Source of the DNA: an uncultured Alphaproteobacteria bacterium
GTDB lineage: Bacteria; Pseudomonadota; Alphaproteobacteria; Micavibrionales; Micavibrionaceae
Length of the DNA stretch: 32,468 nt
Assembly (NCBI GenBank): GCA_946481105.1
Contig: CAMLMM010000014.1
Coordinates: 1-32,468 of the forward strand
Direction of reading: 5' to 3'
This document shows, in pieces, positions 6,904 through 15,052 of this stretch; position 1 is the first letter of the stretch; each line of letters opens with the position of its first letter. The position numbers and the translations under genes are program-made. The notes beneath the pieces are model-generated. The model saw nothing but the letters and a program-made list of their open reading frames with translations. It was not told the origin of the DNA and did not search any database.

Positions 6904-8691
6904 TTACGCCGCGAATTCGTCTTCGCGCATCTCCATGAGGGGTTTGGCCCCGGCCACCACCATGCGGAAACGGGATTCATATTCCGGCAGCATACGCTCC
7001 ATAAAGAACCGCGCGGTTTTCAGCTTGGTGTTGTAGAAATCGGCTTTACTGTCACCACCTGCCGCCAGTTTTTCCTGTGCCACCAATGCCATGCGTGCCC
7101 ACATATAGGCCATGGCCACGAGGGCAAAAATCCGCAGGAAATCGCTGGATGCTGCGCCTGCCTCGTTCGGGTCTTTCAGACCTTTCATCGCAATCTGCAC
7201 GCTGGCCTGTTGCAGTTTCGCAAAGGCTTTGGCCAGTGGGAAAATAAATTCCTGCATCGCCGGATTTTGCTGATGCGTTTCGATAAATTCCATCACCGGG
7301 TGGAAGAAACGGCGCAGCAGACGCCCGTAATTCTGGCCCATCTTGCGGCCCACGAGGTCGAGCGCCTGAATGCCGTTGGTGCCTTCGTAAATCATCGCGA
7401 TACGGGAGTCGCGGGCATATTGTTCAACGCCGTATTCACGGATATAGCCGTGGCCACCGTGAATCTGGATGGCGTGGTTCGCAACTTCAAAACCCATATC
7501 GGTCTGGTAGGCCTTGATAATCGGGGTGAGGAGCGCAACAAGGTCGTCCGCTTCCTGACGTTTGATGGGATCGGGATGTTTTTCGGCGATATCAAGATTA
7601 AGCCCGACCCAGTAGGACAGGGCACGGGCACCTTCGCAGAAGGCCTTGGAGGTCAGCAGCATACGGCGGACATCCGGGTGGACAATAATAGGGTCGGCAG
7701 GTTTATCCGGGGCTTTGGTGCCATCCAGCGCGCGCATTTGCAGGCGGTCTTTGGCATAGGCCAGACCGTTCTGCCAGGCGACTTCGCCAAGGCCGAGACC
7801 CTGCATCCCCACGCCGAGACGTGCCGCGTTCATCATCGTGAACATGGCTTTCAGGCCTTTATGCGGTTCACCGACCAGCCAGCCAATGGCGTTGTCGAAA
7901 TTCATCACGCAAGTGGATGACCCCTTGATACCCATTTTATGTTCGATGGACCCGCACACCACGCCGTTACGCGCCTTGGTATCGACCATGAATTTCGGTA
8001 CAATAAAGAGCGAGATGCCTTTGGCACCTTCGGGTGCATCAGGAAGTTTTGCCAGCACAAGATGCAGGATGTTTTCGGTCAGGTCCTGTTCACCCGCCGA
8101 GATAAAAATCTTGGTGCCAGTGATTTTATAGCTGCCGTCTGCCTGTGGCAGGGCTTTGGTGCGGATAAGGCCCAGATCGGTGCCGCAATGCGGTTCGGTC
8201 AGGCACATCGTCCCCGACCATTCACCCGTCACCATTTTCGGCAGGTAAGTCGCCTTGAGTTCGTCCGTCCCGTGCAACAACAGGGCGCGGTAAGCGCCCT
8301 CGGACAGGCCGGGATACATGCCGAAGGACATATTGGCCGAGCAGATCATTTCCATGAACGCAAAATTGATGAGGTGGGGCATACCCATGCCGCCATATTC
8401 CGGTTCAGCGGACAGGGCCGTCCAGCCACCTTGAATATAGGCCTGATAGGCTTCCTTAAAACCTTTTGGCGTGGTTACGACACCGTTGTCGAAATGGCAC
8501 CCTTCTTCATCACCGGATTGGTTGAGCGGGAACAGGACTTCCTCGCATATCTGCGCGCCGCCTTCGAGAATCTGGTCGATCATATCCGGCGTGGCCTGGT
8601 CATAGCCCGGCAAGTCGGCGAGCTGGCCCGCGTTCAGGACATCATGAAGAACGAATTTCATATTTTCGAGCGGGGCTTTGTAAACGGGCAT
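6904..8691 (-). CDS. Acyl-CoA dehydrogenase, 595 aa
   Basis: This is an FAD enzyme that introduces the alpha-beta double bond into acyl-CoA in beta-oxidation, passing electrons to ETF. The long form (about 600 aa) has an N-terminal extension and a C-terminal helical domain and includes DmdC-like and several FadE-type enzymes. The FAD/substrate signature MCLTEPHCGTDLG lies at 162-174. HGGHGYIREYGVEQYARDSR (421-440) and MIYEGTNGIQALDL follow, with Glu436 at the usual catalytic-base position. Substrate cannot be told; MMPA-CoA (DmdC) and medium- or long-chain acyl-CoA are both possible. AAGGA lies 7 bp before ATG 8691. It follows a 96-aa gene by 13 bp and is probably co-transcribed with it. Confidence 0.94.
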   Translation of the reverse strand: MPVYKAPLENMKFVLHDVLNAGQLADLPGYDQATPDMIDQILEGGAQICEEVLFPLNQSGDEEGCHFDNGVVTTPKGFKEAYQAYIQGGWTALSAEPEYGGMGMPHLINFAFMEMICSANMSFGMYPGLSEGAYRALLLHGTDELKATYLPKMVTGEWSGTMCLTEPHCGTDLGLIRTKALPQADGSYKITGTKIFISAGEQDLTENILHLVLAKLPDAPEGAKGISLFIVPKFMVDTKARNGVVCGSIEHKMGIKGSSTCVMNFDNAIGWLVGEPHKGLKAMFTMMNAARLGVGMQGLGLGEVAWQNGLAYAKDRLQMRALDGTKAPDKPADPIIVHPDVRRMLLTSKAFCEGARALSYWVGLNLDIAEKHPDPIKRQEADDLVALLTPIIKAYQTDMGFEVANHAIQIHGGHGYIREYGVEQYARDSRIAMIYEGTNGIQALDLVGRKMGQNYGRLLRRFFHPVMEFIETHQQNPAMQEFIFPLAKAFAKLQQASVQIAMKGLKDPNEAGAASSDFLRIFALVAMAYMWARMALVAQEKLAAGGDSKADFYNTKLKTARFFMERMLPEYESRFRMVVAGAKPLMEMREDEFAA

Positions 8692-8704
8692 TTTCTGTCC
8701 TTGT

Positions 8705-8995
8705 TTAGTGTTTAGTTGGCGGTTCTTTATTCATGCCGCGCAGAAAATCGGCGACATGGCCCTTGTCCATTTGTTCCAGAATTTTGCGGGCCTGAGCAGA
8801 GGGGTTGGTCATATCCTGTTGCTGCTTTCTCTGCATCGCCTGTGCCAGTTTGGCGATGGTTTCTTCGCCTAATGTTTCGCGCGCCTGCCGCGCATTGGCC
8901 TGCGCCTGCCGGATAAGCTCTTCACGGCTGGGTTTTTGCGGAGTTGGGTTGGCCGCAGGTGGCTGTTTTGATTTGGGTTTTAACCAGTCGAACAT
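8705..8995 (-). CDS. Small charged helical protein, 96 aa
   Basis: I do not recognise this protein. It opens with MFDWLKPK, a proline-rich linker (residues 11-23), then a strongly charged, Gln- and Ala-rich helix (about 25-75) with coiled-coil character. It ends QARKILEQMDKGHVADFLRGM. There is no signal peptide or membrane segment. It lies 13 bp before the acyl-CoA dehydrogenase start on the same strand, which suggests co-transcription, but nothing in the sequence shows a link to fatty-acid oxidation. It may be a lineage-restricted protein. ATG 8995 has only a weak GTGGA site upstream. Confidence 0.7.
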   Translation of the reverse strand: MFDWLKPKSKQPPAANPTPQKPSREELIRQAQANARQARETLGEETIAKLAQAMQRKQQQDMTNPSAQARKILEQMDKGHVADFLRGMNKEPPTKH

Positions 8996-9035
8996 GGTGT
9001 TTCCACTTTAGCACAAAATAGGTTAAAAATCAGGC

Positions 9036-9857
9036 ATGAATTACCGCCATATTTATCACGCTGGCAATTTTGCCGATATTTTCAAGCATTTGGTCCTGCG
9101 CATGGTGCTGGGGTATATGCAGCAAAAGGACAAGGGCCTGCTGGTGCTGGACGCTTTTGCGGGCACCGGCCTGTATAATCTGAAATCGGCGGAAGCGGGC
9201 AAAACAGACGAATTCCGCGCCGGGATTGGCCGCCTGATGCATCAGGAAGCCCAAAATCCGGACCTTAAAGACTTTCAGGACTTCGTCGCGACCGACTGGA
9301 CCAAGCGCCAATATGCCGGGTCGCCGCTGATTGTTGCCTGTATGCTGCGGCCGCAGGACCGGCTGATCGTCAATGAACTCCACCCAGAAGATAACCTGAC
9401 TCTGCAAAAAAACATGGCCGGGTTTGGGCGGACGACGGTCACGAACATCGATGCGTATAAATCGGTGGTGGCGAATATCCCGCCCGTCGAAAAACGCGGC
9501 CTCTTTTTAGTGGACCCACCGTTTGAGAAACCCGAAGAATTTGAATTGCTGCTGAAACAGATGCAGGAATGGAAAAAGCGTTTTTCCACCGGGTGTTATA
9601 TCATCTGGTATCCCATTAAGGCCGGACCACAAGTGGATGCGCTCCATGATGCCGCCAGAGAGATGGGCATCAACCGCACCTGGGTGACAGAATATGTGCT
9701 GCAGCAACGCAGTCTTCCGGGTGGGTTGAATGGTTGCGGACTGCTGATATTCAACACACCTTTTGGTATTCCGGAGCGCATCGCGGCGCTGGGGGATGAG
9801 CTCGCCAAAATCATGGGCGAAGGCTGGGTTGAGAGCCGTTACCTAACGGACGAGTAA
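9036..9857 (+). CDS. rlmJ: 23S rRNA (adenine-2030-N6)-methyltransferase
   Basis: RlmJ methylates N6 of A2030 in 23S rRNA using S-adenosylmethionine. The family's N-terminus MNYRHIYHAGNFADIFKH is intact. The SAM-binding motif LDAFAGTGLY lies at about 38-47, and the catalytic motif DPPFEK at 160-165. CGLLIFNTP near the C-terminus is also typical. The 273-aa length is close to the E. coli enzyme (about 280 aa). ATG 9036 has only a weak site before it (AGG at 9021). The last 15 bases overlap the end of the convergent HtrA gene. Confidence 0.96.
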   Translation: MNYRHIYHAGNFADIFKHLVLRMVLGYMQQKDKGLLVLDAFAGTGLYNLKSAEAGKTDEFRAGIGRLMHQEAQNPDLKDFQDFVATDWTKRQYAGSPLIVACMLRPQDRLIVNELHPEDNLTLQKNMAGFGRTTVTNIDAYKSVVANIPPVEKRGLFLVDPPFEKPEEFELLLKQMQEWKKRFSTGCYIIWYPIKAGPQVDALHDAAREMGINRTWVTEYVLQQRSLPGGLNGCGLLIFNTPFGIPERIAALGDELAKIMGEGWVESRYLTDE

Positions 9858-11240
9858 GGTTCGTATCTGCCCGCCGGAATTGATTTTCAGCATCCAGCCC
9901 TGGCGCGTGGGGGATTTAATCGCGGCTACGGCGTCCTTGGGGGAGTTTATGGGGGTTTTATTAATGCCCAAAATTACATCACCGACCTGAACGACTTGCG
10001 AGGCCAGACTGCCACGCGCCACATCGCCCACGACAACGCCTTTATCTGGCGTGTTTTTCAACCCCAGTTCGACCTCGACTGCCGGATTGATATTCATAAT
10101 TGTAGCTCCCTGTAATGGGTTTTTCCCGCTGACCGTTACGCTATCGCGGGCCGGGCTGTCTGGCGGAGAAACCGGAGAGAGGCTGGTCGTACTCTCTTCC
10201 CCTTTACGTTTATAGGTGACATCGGCTTTGCCACCTGTCGGAACCATCGCCATGCGGAACCGGAATTCCGCCGCATCCTGCACAGAATGGCCATTGACAG
10301 CGGTCACGACATCCCCCTGTTTCAACCCGGCATCCACCGCCGGAGAGTCGGCATGGATGGATGAAATCAGCGCCCCGGTCGGGGTTTTCAGCCCAAGTGA
10401 GGAAGCAAGTTCCGGCGTCAGGCTTTGGGTCGATAGCCCCACCCATGGGCGGATAAGAACGCCTGATTTTGTAATTTGTCCGGCTTTTTCTGCCGCCAGC
10501 AAGGTCGCGACCATTTCGGACGGAATAGCAAAACCGATACCGAGCGAGCCGCCGTCCTTGGAATAAATCGCCGAATTAATCCCGACAACGCCCCCGTCCA
10601 TCGATACCAGCGGCCCCCCGGAATTGCCGGGGTTGATGGCGGCGTCGGTCTGGATAAAGAAATTAAAGTCATTGATATTGAGGGATGACCGGGCCAGCGC
10701 CGAGACTATCCCGCTGGTCACGGTTTGCCCCACGCCGAACGGGTTGCCGATGGCCATGACCAGATCACCGACTTCGAGTGTTTCGCTGGGTTGCAGCGCC
10801 GCCGCCGGGAGCTTTTCACCATTGGTTTCAAGCCGCAGTAAGGCAAGGTCGGAGGCGTCATCCTGCAGTACCAGCATGGCAGGCAGTTCACGCCCATCCT
10901 GCAGACCCGCCGTAATCTGGTCGGCATCGCGGATGACGTGGGCGTTGGTAATCACCAGGCCGCCAGCATCGACAATCACGCCAGAGCCAAGTGAAGATTC
11001 CAGACGTTTTTGCTGAAAACCCGGTCCGCCAAAAAACTGTGAAAAGAAAGGGTCATTCATAAAAGGAGAAATATTGCGCGTTACTTCACGTTTCGTGAAA
11101 ATATTCACGACCGAGGGCGAGATTTTTTTGACTACCGGGGAAAAGGATAATTTAATCTGGGCGCGGCTGTCGGGGATATCGGGGGTTTGTGCATAGGCAG
11201 GGATTGAGACCAGCAGGAATAATATTATCAGGCGCAGCAT
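9843..11240 (-). CDS. HtrA/Deg family periplasmic serine protease, 465 aa
   Basis: This is a periplasmic protease-chaperone of the Do/DegQ type that degrades misfolded envelope proteins. A signal peptide covers residues 1-17 (cut near AYA-Q). The trypsin-like domain has the triad His101 (TNAHV), Asp131 (SDLALL) and Ser207 (GNSGGP). Two PDZ domains follow at about 255-345 (ALISSIHADSPAVDAGLKQGD) and 375-460 (GVVVGDVARGSLASQV). It is the last gene of a minus-strand cluster: tsaE, murU, membrane protein, then this gene after 30 bp. A GGAG lies 11 bp before ATG 11240. Which Deg paralogue it is cannot be settled without a genome-wide comparison. Confidence 0.94.
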   Translation of the reverse strand: MLRLIILFLLVSIPAYAQTPDIPDSRAQIKLSFSPVVKKISPSVVNIFTKREVTRNISPFMNDPFFSQFFGGPGFQQKRLESSLGSGVIVDAGGLVITNAHVIRDADQITAGLQDGRELPAMLVLQDDASDLALLRLETNGEKLPAAALQPSETLEVGDLVMAIGNPFGVGQTVTSGIVSALARSSLNINDFNFFIQTDAAINPGNSGGPLVSMDGGVVGINSAIYSKDGGSLGIGFAIPSEMVATLLAAEKAGQITKSGVLIRPWVGLSTQSLTPELASSLGLKTPTGALISSIHADSPAVDAGLKQGDVVTAVNGHSVQDAAEFRFRMAMVPTGGKADVTYKRKGEESTTSLSPVSPPDSPARDSVTVSGKNPLQGATIMNINPAVEVELGLKNTPDKGVVVGDVARGSLASQVVQVGDVILGINKTPINSPKDAVAAIKSPTRQGWMLKINSGGQIRTLLVR

Positions 11241-11270
11241 ATTCTTCTTTTCTCCATTATTCTTTAACGC

Positions 11271-11840
11271 TCAGGAACTCCGCATGACCCCGTCAATAAA
11301 GTTTCCGCACACCATATCGATCATAGACAGGGCAATGCCCAGAAATATATTCGTCCCGAAGTTCCGGGCAATGGCATAACCCTGATAAAAATACGCGTAA
11401 AGCAGGAAACAGGCGAGAAGCGGCAACATGTCATCCCAAGTGTACCAGCCCGCTTTGATCATCAGCAGAAAAGGCAGGTTAATGACAAGGCCAGCCAGAT
11501 TGAGCCAGAAATAAATGCTGATGAACCGCCAGAAATATGTCCGCGGCGCTTCAATAATCGGCAGGATAAAATACAGGCAGGTCAAAAACAGCGCACTGGA
11601 CAGGGCGGTATTCACTGTGAAGGATAACCAGCTACCCAGAAAACCTTTGCCTTCGGCGTAATCGCGGGACAGAAGCGTGGCAACAGGCAGAAGGACCAAA
11701 GGTACGGCAATGGACCACAAGGCAAAATGCCGCGCAGGTGAAAACCGCTGAATCCCGAGTGCCAGAAACAAGGGAATTTCCACGCAACCCTTTAAGGCAT
11801 GGCGCAGATCAACCCGGCTGGGGAAGGACAGGGAGCTCAT
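11271..11840 (-). CDS. Multi-pass inner-membrane protein, Yip1-like, 189 aa
   Basis: This is an unnamed integral membrane protein with about five hydrophobic segments, near residues 39-57, 72-96, 106-128, 137-158 and 164-180, joined by short loops. The overall pattern, a soluble N-terminus then five helices, resembles YIP1-domain proteins, but the match is by pattern only. Its ATG overlaps the murU stop as ATGA (11837-11840), so translation is coupled to murU. That link to cell-wall recycling is positional evidence only; no catalytic residue points to a function. Confidence 0.75.
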   Translation of the reverse strand: MSSLSFPSRVDLRHALKGCVEIPLFLALGIQRFSPARHFALWSIAVPLVLLPVATLLSRDYAEGKGFLGSWLSFTVNTALSSALFLTCLYFILPIIEAPRTYFWRFISIYFWLNLAGLVINLPFLLMIKAGWYTWDDMLPLLACFLLYAYFYQGYAIARNFGTNIFLGIALSMIDMVCGNFIDGVMRSS

Positions 11841-12553
11841 GCGGCATGCCCCTGCTGTGTTAAAGACGTATCAACACGCGCAAGGTCGTCGGGTGTGCTG
11901 ATATGATGCCAGTCACCATCATGTTCCAGCGCGTAGAGGCGGCCCTTCGCTTCGGCTTCATCCATTTGCTGCAGAAACGAATATTTTCCTTCGGGCAGGT
12001 TGAAGGCCGACGGGTTCACAATACGAATCCCCGTAAACATATGTGTGCCTTGCTTGGTGCGGTTGCGGACCGGGCGGCCACCGGGCTGGATATCGTAATC
12101 CCCGACACCTTCGGTCAATAACATGCGCGTGACGGGTATAAGCAGCAGGAGCATATCCATGTTCGACGGGTCGAATTTCTGCGCCAGTTTTTGCAGGGCG
12201 CGGCCAGAGGGCCCGTCCGTCCAGAACGCATCGCCGTTAATCATGAAAATCGGGTTATTTACCAGGCTGGGCAAAGCTTTCTGCAAACCACCACCCGTTT
12301 CCAGCAAATCGGGTTCATAGGACTCGGTAATATCAAACTCAGCACGTGTCGCCAGAAAATCGCTGATCTGGTCGGCGAAATGATGGGTATTGACCGTAAC
12401 TTTGCGCACATCGGTATCCAGCAGATGGTCAAACACGTAATCGAGCAGCGGGCGTCCCCTGAGTTTCACCAGAGGTTTGGGGACATGGTCGGTCAGCGGG
12501 GCCATGCGTGTCCCTTTTCCGGCGGCAACGATAAAGGCGGTGTCGATTGTCAT
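11837..12553 (-). CDS. murU: N-acetylmuramate-1-phosphate uridylyltransferase, MurU-type
   Basis: This nucleotidyltransferase (GT-A fold) in the MurU group makes UDP-MurNAc from MurNAc-1-phosphate and UTP in cell-wall recycling. The sugar-nucleotidyltransferase signature AAGKGTRMAPLT..PKPLV covers residues 10-29. FMINGDAFW near residue 110 carries the metal-binding Asp. The 238-aa length is normal for MurU and much shorter than GlmU or GalU. It overlaps tsaE by ATGA (12550-12553) and the downstream membrane gene by ATGA. In many alphaproteobacteria amgK (the MurNAc kinase) lies between tsaE and murU; it is missing here. Mannose- or glucose-1-phosphate transferase activity remains possible. 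Confidence 0.85.
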   Translation of the reverse strand: MTIDTAFIVAAGKGTRMAPLTDHVPKPLVKLRGRPLLDYVFDHLLDTDVRKVTVNTHHFADQISDFLATRAEFDITESYEPDLLETGGGLQKALPSLVNNPIFMINGDAFWTDGPSGRALQKLAQKFDPSNMDMLLLLIPVTRMLLTEGVGDYDIQPGGRPVRNRTKQGTHMFTGIRIVNPSAFNLPEGKYSFLQQMDEAEAKGRLYALEHDGDWHHISTPDDLARVDTSLTQQGHAA

Positions 12554-12969
12554 GCTGCATCCTCAAAATCAATTAAACGTGTATCACCTTGCTGGGTTAT
12601 CGCGACGTGTCGTACCTTGCGGGGGGTGTAGGGGCCAAGGCGGTCCGGCCATTCAATCAGGCAGATTCCGCCCGCCTGCGCATCTTCCCAGCCGAGCTCA
12701 AAGATTTCGTCGGGGGTTTTCAGGCGGTAGAGGTCAAAATGCCAGATGGGGGCGGCAGGGGTGTCATAGGCCTGGATAAGGGTATAGGTCGGGCTGGGGA
12801 CTTCCAGTTCCGGCTGTCCGGTCAGGGTACGGATGATGGCGCGGCAGAAAACCGATTTTCCGGCCCCGAGATCACCCGTCAGAAGGATGGTATCGCCGGG
12901 GCGCAACGTGGCGGCGAATTCGGTGGCGGCTTTAATTGTGTCGGCTTCAGTGAGGGACGTAATAATCAT
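12550..12969 (-). CDS. tsaE: tRNA t6A biosynthesis ATPase TsaE
   Basis: TsaE is the small ATPase that works with TsaB and TsaD to complete threonylcarbamoylation of A37 in ANN-decoding tRNAs. Walker A GDLGAGKS lies at residues 32-39. The family motifs SPTYTL, HFDLYRL and LIEWPDRLG follow in the right order. At 139 aa it is slightly short but complete. It is the first gene of the cluster tsaE-murU-membrane protein-htrA. Only 35 bp separate its start from the divergent ferredoxin reductase gene, so both promoters must be packed into or beyond that gap. Confidence 0.95.
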   Translation of the reverse strand: MIITSLTEADTIKAATEFAATLRPGDTILLTGDLGAGKSVFCRAIIRTLTGQPELEVPSPTYTLIQAYDTPAAPIWHFDLYRLKTPDEIFELGWEDAQAGGICLIEWPDRLGPYTPRKVRHVAITQQGDTRLIDFEDAA

Positions 12970-12992
12970 ATGGCTTTTTTATCCTGACTTGC

Positions 12993-12998
12993 TATGTA
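12993..12998 (+). promoter_or_regulatory. Possible -10 element for a leaderless fpr-like transcript
   Basis: TATGTA lies 6 bp before ATG 13005 of the ferredoxin reductase gene. No Shine-Dalgarno sequence is visible. If this is the -10 box, transcription would start at or next to the A of the start codon. No clear TTGACA is found at the right spacing. Confidence 0.3.
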
Positions 12999-13004
12999 TA
13001 CCCC

Positions 13005-14030
13005 ATGTCAGAGCAGGTTCAAATAACAGATGTGGCGATTATTGGTGCGGGTCCCGTAGGGCTTTTCGCCGTGTTCGAGTGCGGGATGCTGGGGCTGAAA
13101 ACCCATGTATTCGACAGCCTCGACCAGATTGGCGGACAATGCACCGCGCTCTATCCGGAAAAACCGATTTACGACATTCCGGCGGCTCCAGCGGTTCTCG
13201 CGGGTGATTTGATCGCGCGGCTGGAAGAACAGATTACACCTTTTGCCCCTGTCTATCATTTGGGTGCGCAGGTCACGGGCATTGCCGGGACAGTCGGGAA
13301 TTTTACCCTGACGACATCCAAGGGTGCGAAGGTCGCAGCGAAAGCGATTATTATTGCCGCTGGGGCGGGGGCTTTCGGTCCGCACCGCCCGCCGATTGAC
13401 AATATCCGTGACTTTGAAGGCACGTCGGTTTTCTATGCTGTGCGCAACCGCGACCAGTTTCGTGACAAGCGCATTGTGATTGCAGGCGGCGGGGACAGCG
13501 CGGTCGACTGGGCCAACTCGCTCGCCGAAATTGCTGCACAAATTTATGTGGTTCACCGCCGCGATAAATTCCGCGCCGCTCCGGCCAGCCTTGAGAAACT
13601 GGAGGGTTTTGCAAGTGCCGGGAAGGTCGAACTGGTGACGCCGTATCAATTATCGGCGCTTAAGGGCACTGGGGGATTACTGCAGCAAATTACGGTGTCG
13701 GACCTTGATAATAACAGCCGTGTTTTAGCGGCGGATGTGTTGTTGCCCTTCTTCGGACTGGCCACCGAGCTCGGACCGATTGCCGACTGGGGCCTGGGGC
13801 TGACGCAGCATCATATCATGGTCGAGCCGGGAACACAGAAAACCTCGGTTGAGGGTATTTACGCGATTGGCGATGTGGCGCAATACCCGCATAAACTGCG
13901 CCTGATACTAACCGGTTTTGCCGATGCGGCCCATGCGGCCCATGCCATACGCCACCAGATATTCCCCGGTCAGGAAATCCATATGGAATATTCCACGACC
14001 AAGGGCGTTCCGGGCCTTAAAACCGCCTAG
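13005..14030 (+). CDS. Ferredoxin-NADP reductase, thioredoxin-reductase-like, 341 aa
   Basis: This flavoenzyme of the TrxR-like ferredoxin/flavodoxin-NADP reductase group moves electrons between NADPH and ferredoxin. The FAD motif VAIIGAGPVG lies at about residues 10-19. The family block QIGGQCTALYPEKPIYDIPA follows (41-60). The NADPH-binding motif AGGGDSAVDWA lies at 160-170, and the second FAD block GIYAIGDVAQYPHKLRLIL near the C-terminus. The redox CxxC of true thioredoxin reductases is absent, which separates the two groups. The gene is divergent from tsaE with 35 bp between them and is possibly translated from a leaderless mRNA. Confidence 0.93.
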   Translation: MSEQVQITDVAIIGAGPVGLFAVFECGMLGLKTHVFDSLDQIGGQCTALYPEKPIYDIPAAPAVLAGDLIARLEEQITPFAPVYHLGAQVTGIAGTVGNFTLTTSKGAKVAAKAIIIAAGAGAFGPHRPPIDNIRDFEGTSVFYAVRNRDQFRDKRIVIAGGGDSAVDWANSLAEIAAQIYVVHRRDKFRAAPASLEKLEGFASAGKVELVTPYQLSALKGTGGLLQQITVSDLDNNSRVLAADVLLPFFGLATELGPIADWGLGLTQHHIMVEPGTQKTSVEGIYAIGDVAQYPHKLRLILTGFADAAHAAHAIRHQIFPGQEIHMEYSTTKGVPGLKTA

Positions 14031-14090
14031 ATTTACATATAATTTACTGTTTTCCCGTAATATGAACCTGTCAAAGCGCAGGAGATGATT

Positions 14091-14357
14091 ATGGCAGAAC
14101 CTATTACTGAAGCAGTCCAACCGGAAGCCGGAAAACGGGAGATTTTCAGTCAGGTCACGGTGGGGTTATGCCAGGATTTTAAAGTGGCGGCGGCGAAGCC
14201 CAATGAGCTTTGCGCGTCGTTTGAGTTGAAAAATCCGATGGCAGGGGATAATGGCGGCGTTACACTTAAGGAATCCGACCTGCCTAAGGCCATTAAAAAC
14301 ACAAGTGTCGCTGGTTATGCTCAGGCCCAGCAGATGATGCGAACATTTGGCCGCTAA
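14091..14357 (+). CDS. Hypothetical protein, 88 aa
   Basis: I do not recognise this small acidic protein. ATG 14091 is chosen because AGGAG (14080-14084) lies six bases upstream; ATG 14085 directly abuts that site. The product has no signal peptide or membrane segment. It contains two cysteines (CQDFK, LCASFEL) and ends in QAQQMMRTFGR. It follows the reductase gene by 60 bp and stops 2 bp before the stop of the convergent PH-domain gene. Coding status is supported by the ribosome binding site. Confidence 0.65.
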   Translation: MAEPITEAVQPEAGKREIFSQVTVGLCQDFKVAAAKPNELCASFELKNPMAGDNGGVTLKESDLPKAIKNTSVAGYAQAQQMMRTFGR

Positions 14358-14359
14358 AA

Positions 14360-14923
14360 TCAGGGGGCAGGAATAATTTCAGGATTATGCTGCGCCTGAT
14401 GCAGGCCGCGCAGCTTGTTTATCTGTCGCAATAAATTATAGGGGCGGTTCATGACGGGAAGGGCAAAGTCCCCGACAAACCGGCAATCTAGCGCCATCGA
14501 CCCGTAATTCAGCAAGGTGCCCAGCAAGCCGTTATCCACGCGGATTTCTGAGATTTCCGCAATTTCCACTTCATGTGACTGGACCAGAAAAACGCCGGTT
14601 TTATAAATCAGACGTTTATTGGTGAGGGCGACCTCCGTCCCTATCATCTTGAAAATATAGATAAGCAGGATAAGCAGCCCTGTCAGAACCGGAATAAGTC
14701 CGACCATATAATCAAGAAGATGAGCGAGCAACGGGGGTAAAAATACCGCTGTTTTACTGGGGAGTTCGTCGACATACACAAGAAACTGCCAGTTCAGGTA
14801 TATCCCGGCGAAACTTAAACAGGTGAACCACATTATCCCTTTGATAAGGTATATCCAATGCAAACGGGCGAGATATACGAGCGTTTCGTCCCGGTGGGTT
14901 ATGTATTTTGCGATAAAGCTCAT
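14360..14923 (-). CDS. PH-domain (DUF304-type) membrane protein, 187 aa
   Basis: This is an inner-membrane protein with two hydrophobic helices (about residues 24-44 and 72-92) followed by a bacterial PH-like domain at about 93-163. The domain shows the typical start EVALTNKRLIYKTG and the pattern HEVEIAEISEIRVDNGLLG. In characterised relatives this layout is a cytoplasmic PH fold next to membrane helices; the role is unknown. ATG 14923 has a weak GGA upstream. TATAAT occurs on the coding strand at 14954-14949, about 26 bp before the start, and may be its -10 box. Confidence 0.85.
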   Translation of the reverse strand: MSFIAKYITHRDETLVYLARLHWIYLIKGIMWFTCLSFAGIYLNWQFLVYVDELPSKTAVFLPPLLAHLLDYMVGLIPVLTGLLILLIYIFKMIGTEVALTNKRLIYKTGVFLVQSHEVEIAEISEIRVDNGLLGTLLNYGSMALDCRFVGDFALPVMNRPYNLLRQINKLRGLHQAQHNPEIIPAP

Positions 14924-15052
14924 GCTGGCGCGTTCCGTAGGAATTGGAATTATAGTCTATAGGAAAATATAAGGAAACCGGGTTTGGCGCTTTGATTTTT
15001 GTCATTTAGGGGTCGCATTGTGGAGTTTTCAGTCTTTGCCGGGTGCATGACG

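Noticed and set aside
7939..8715. 258-residue plus-strand frame opposite the acyl-CoA dehydrogenase
   Set aside because: It is fully inside a clear acyl-CoA dehydrogenase gene, and its composition is typical of antisense translation.
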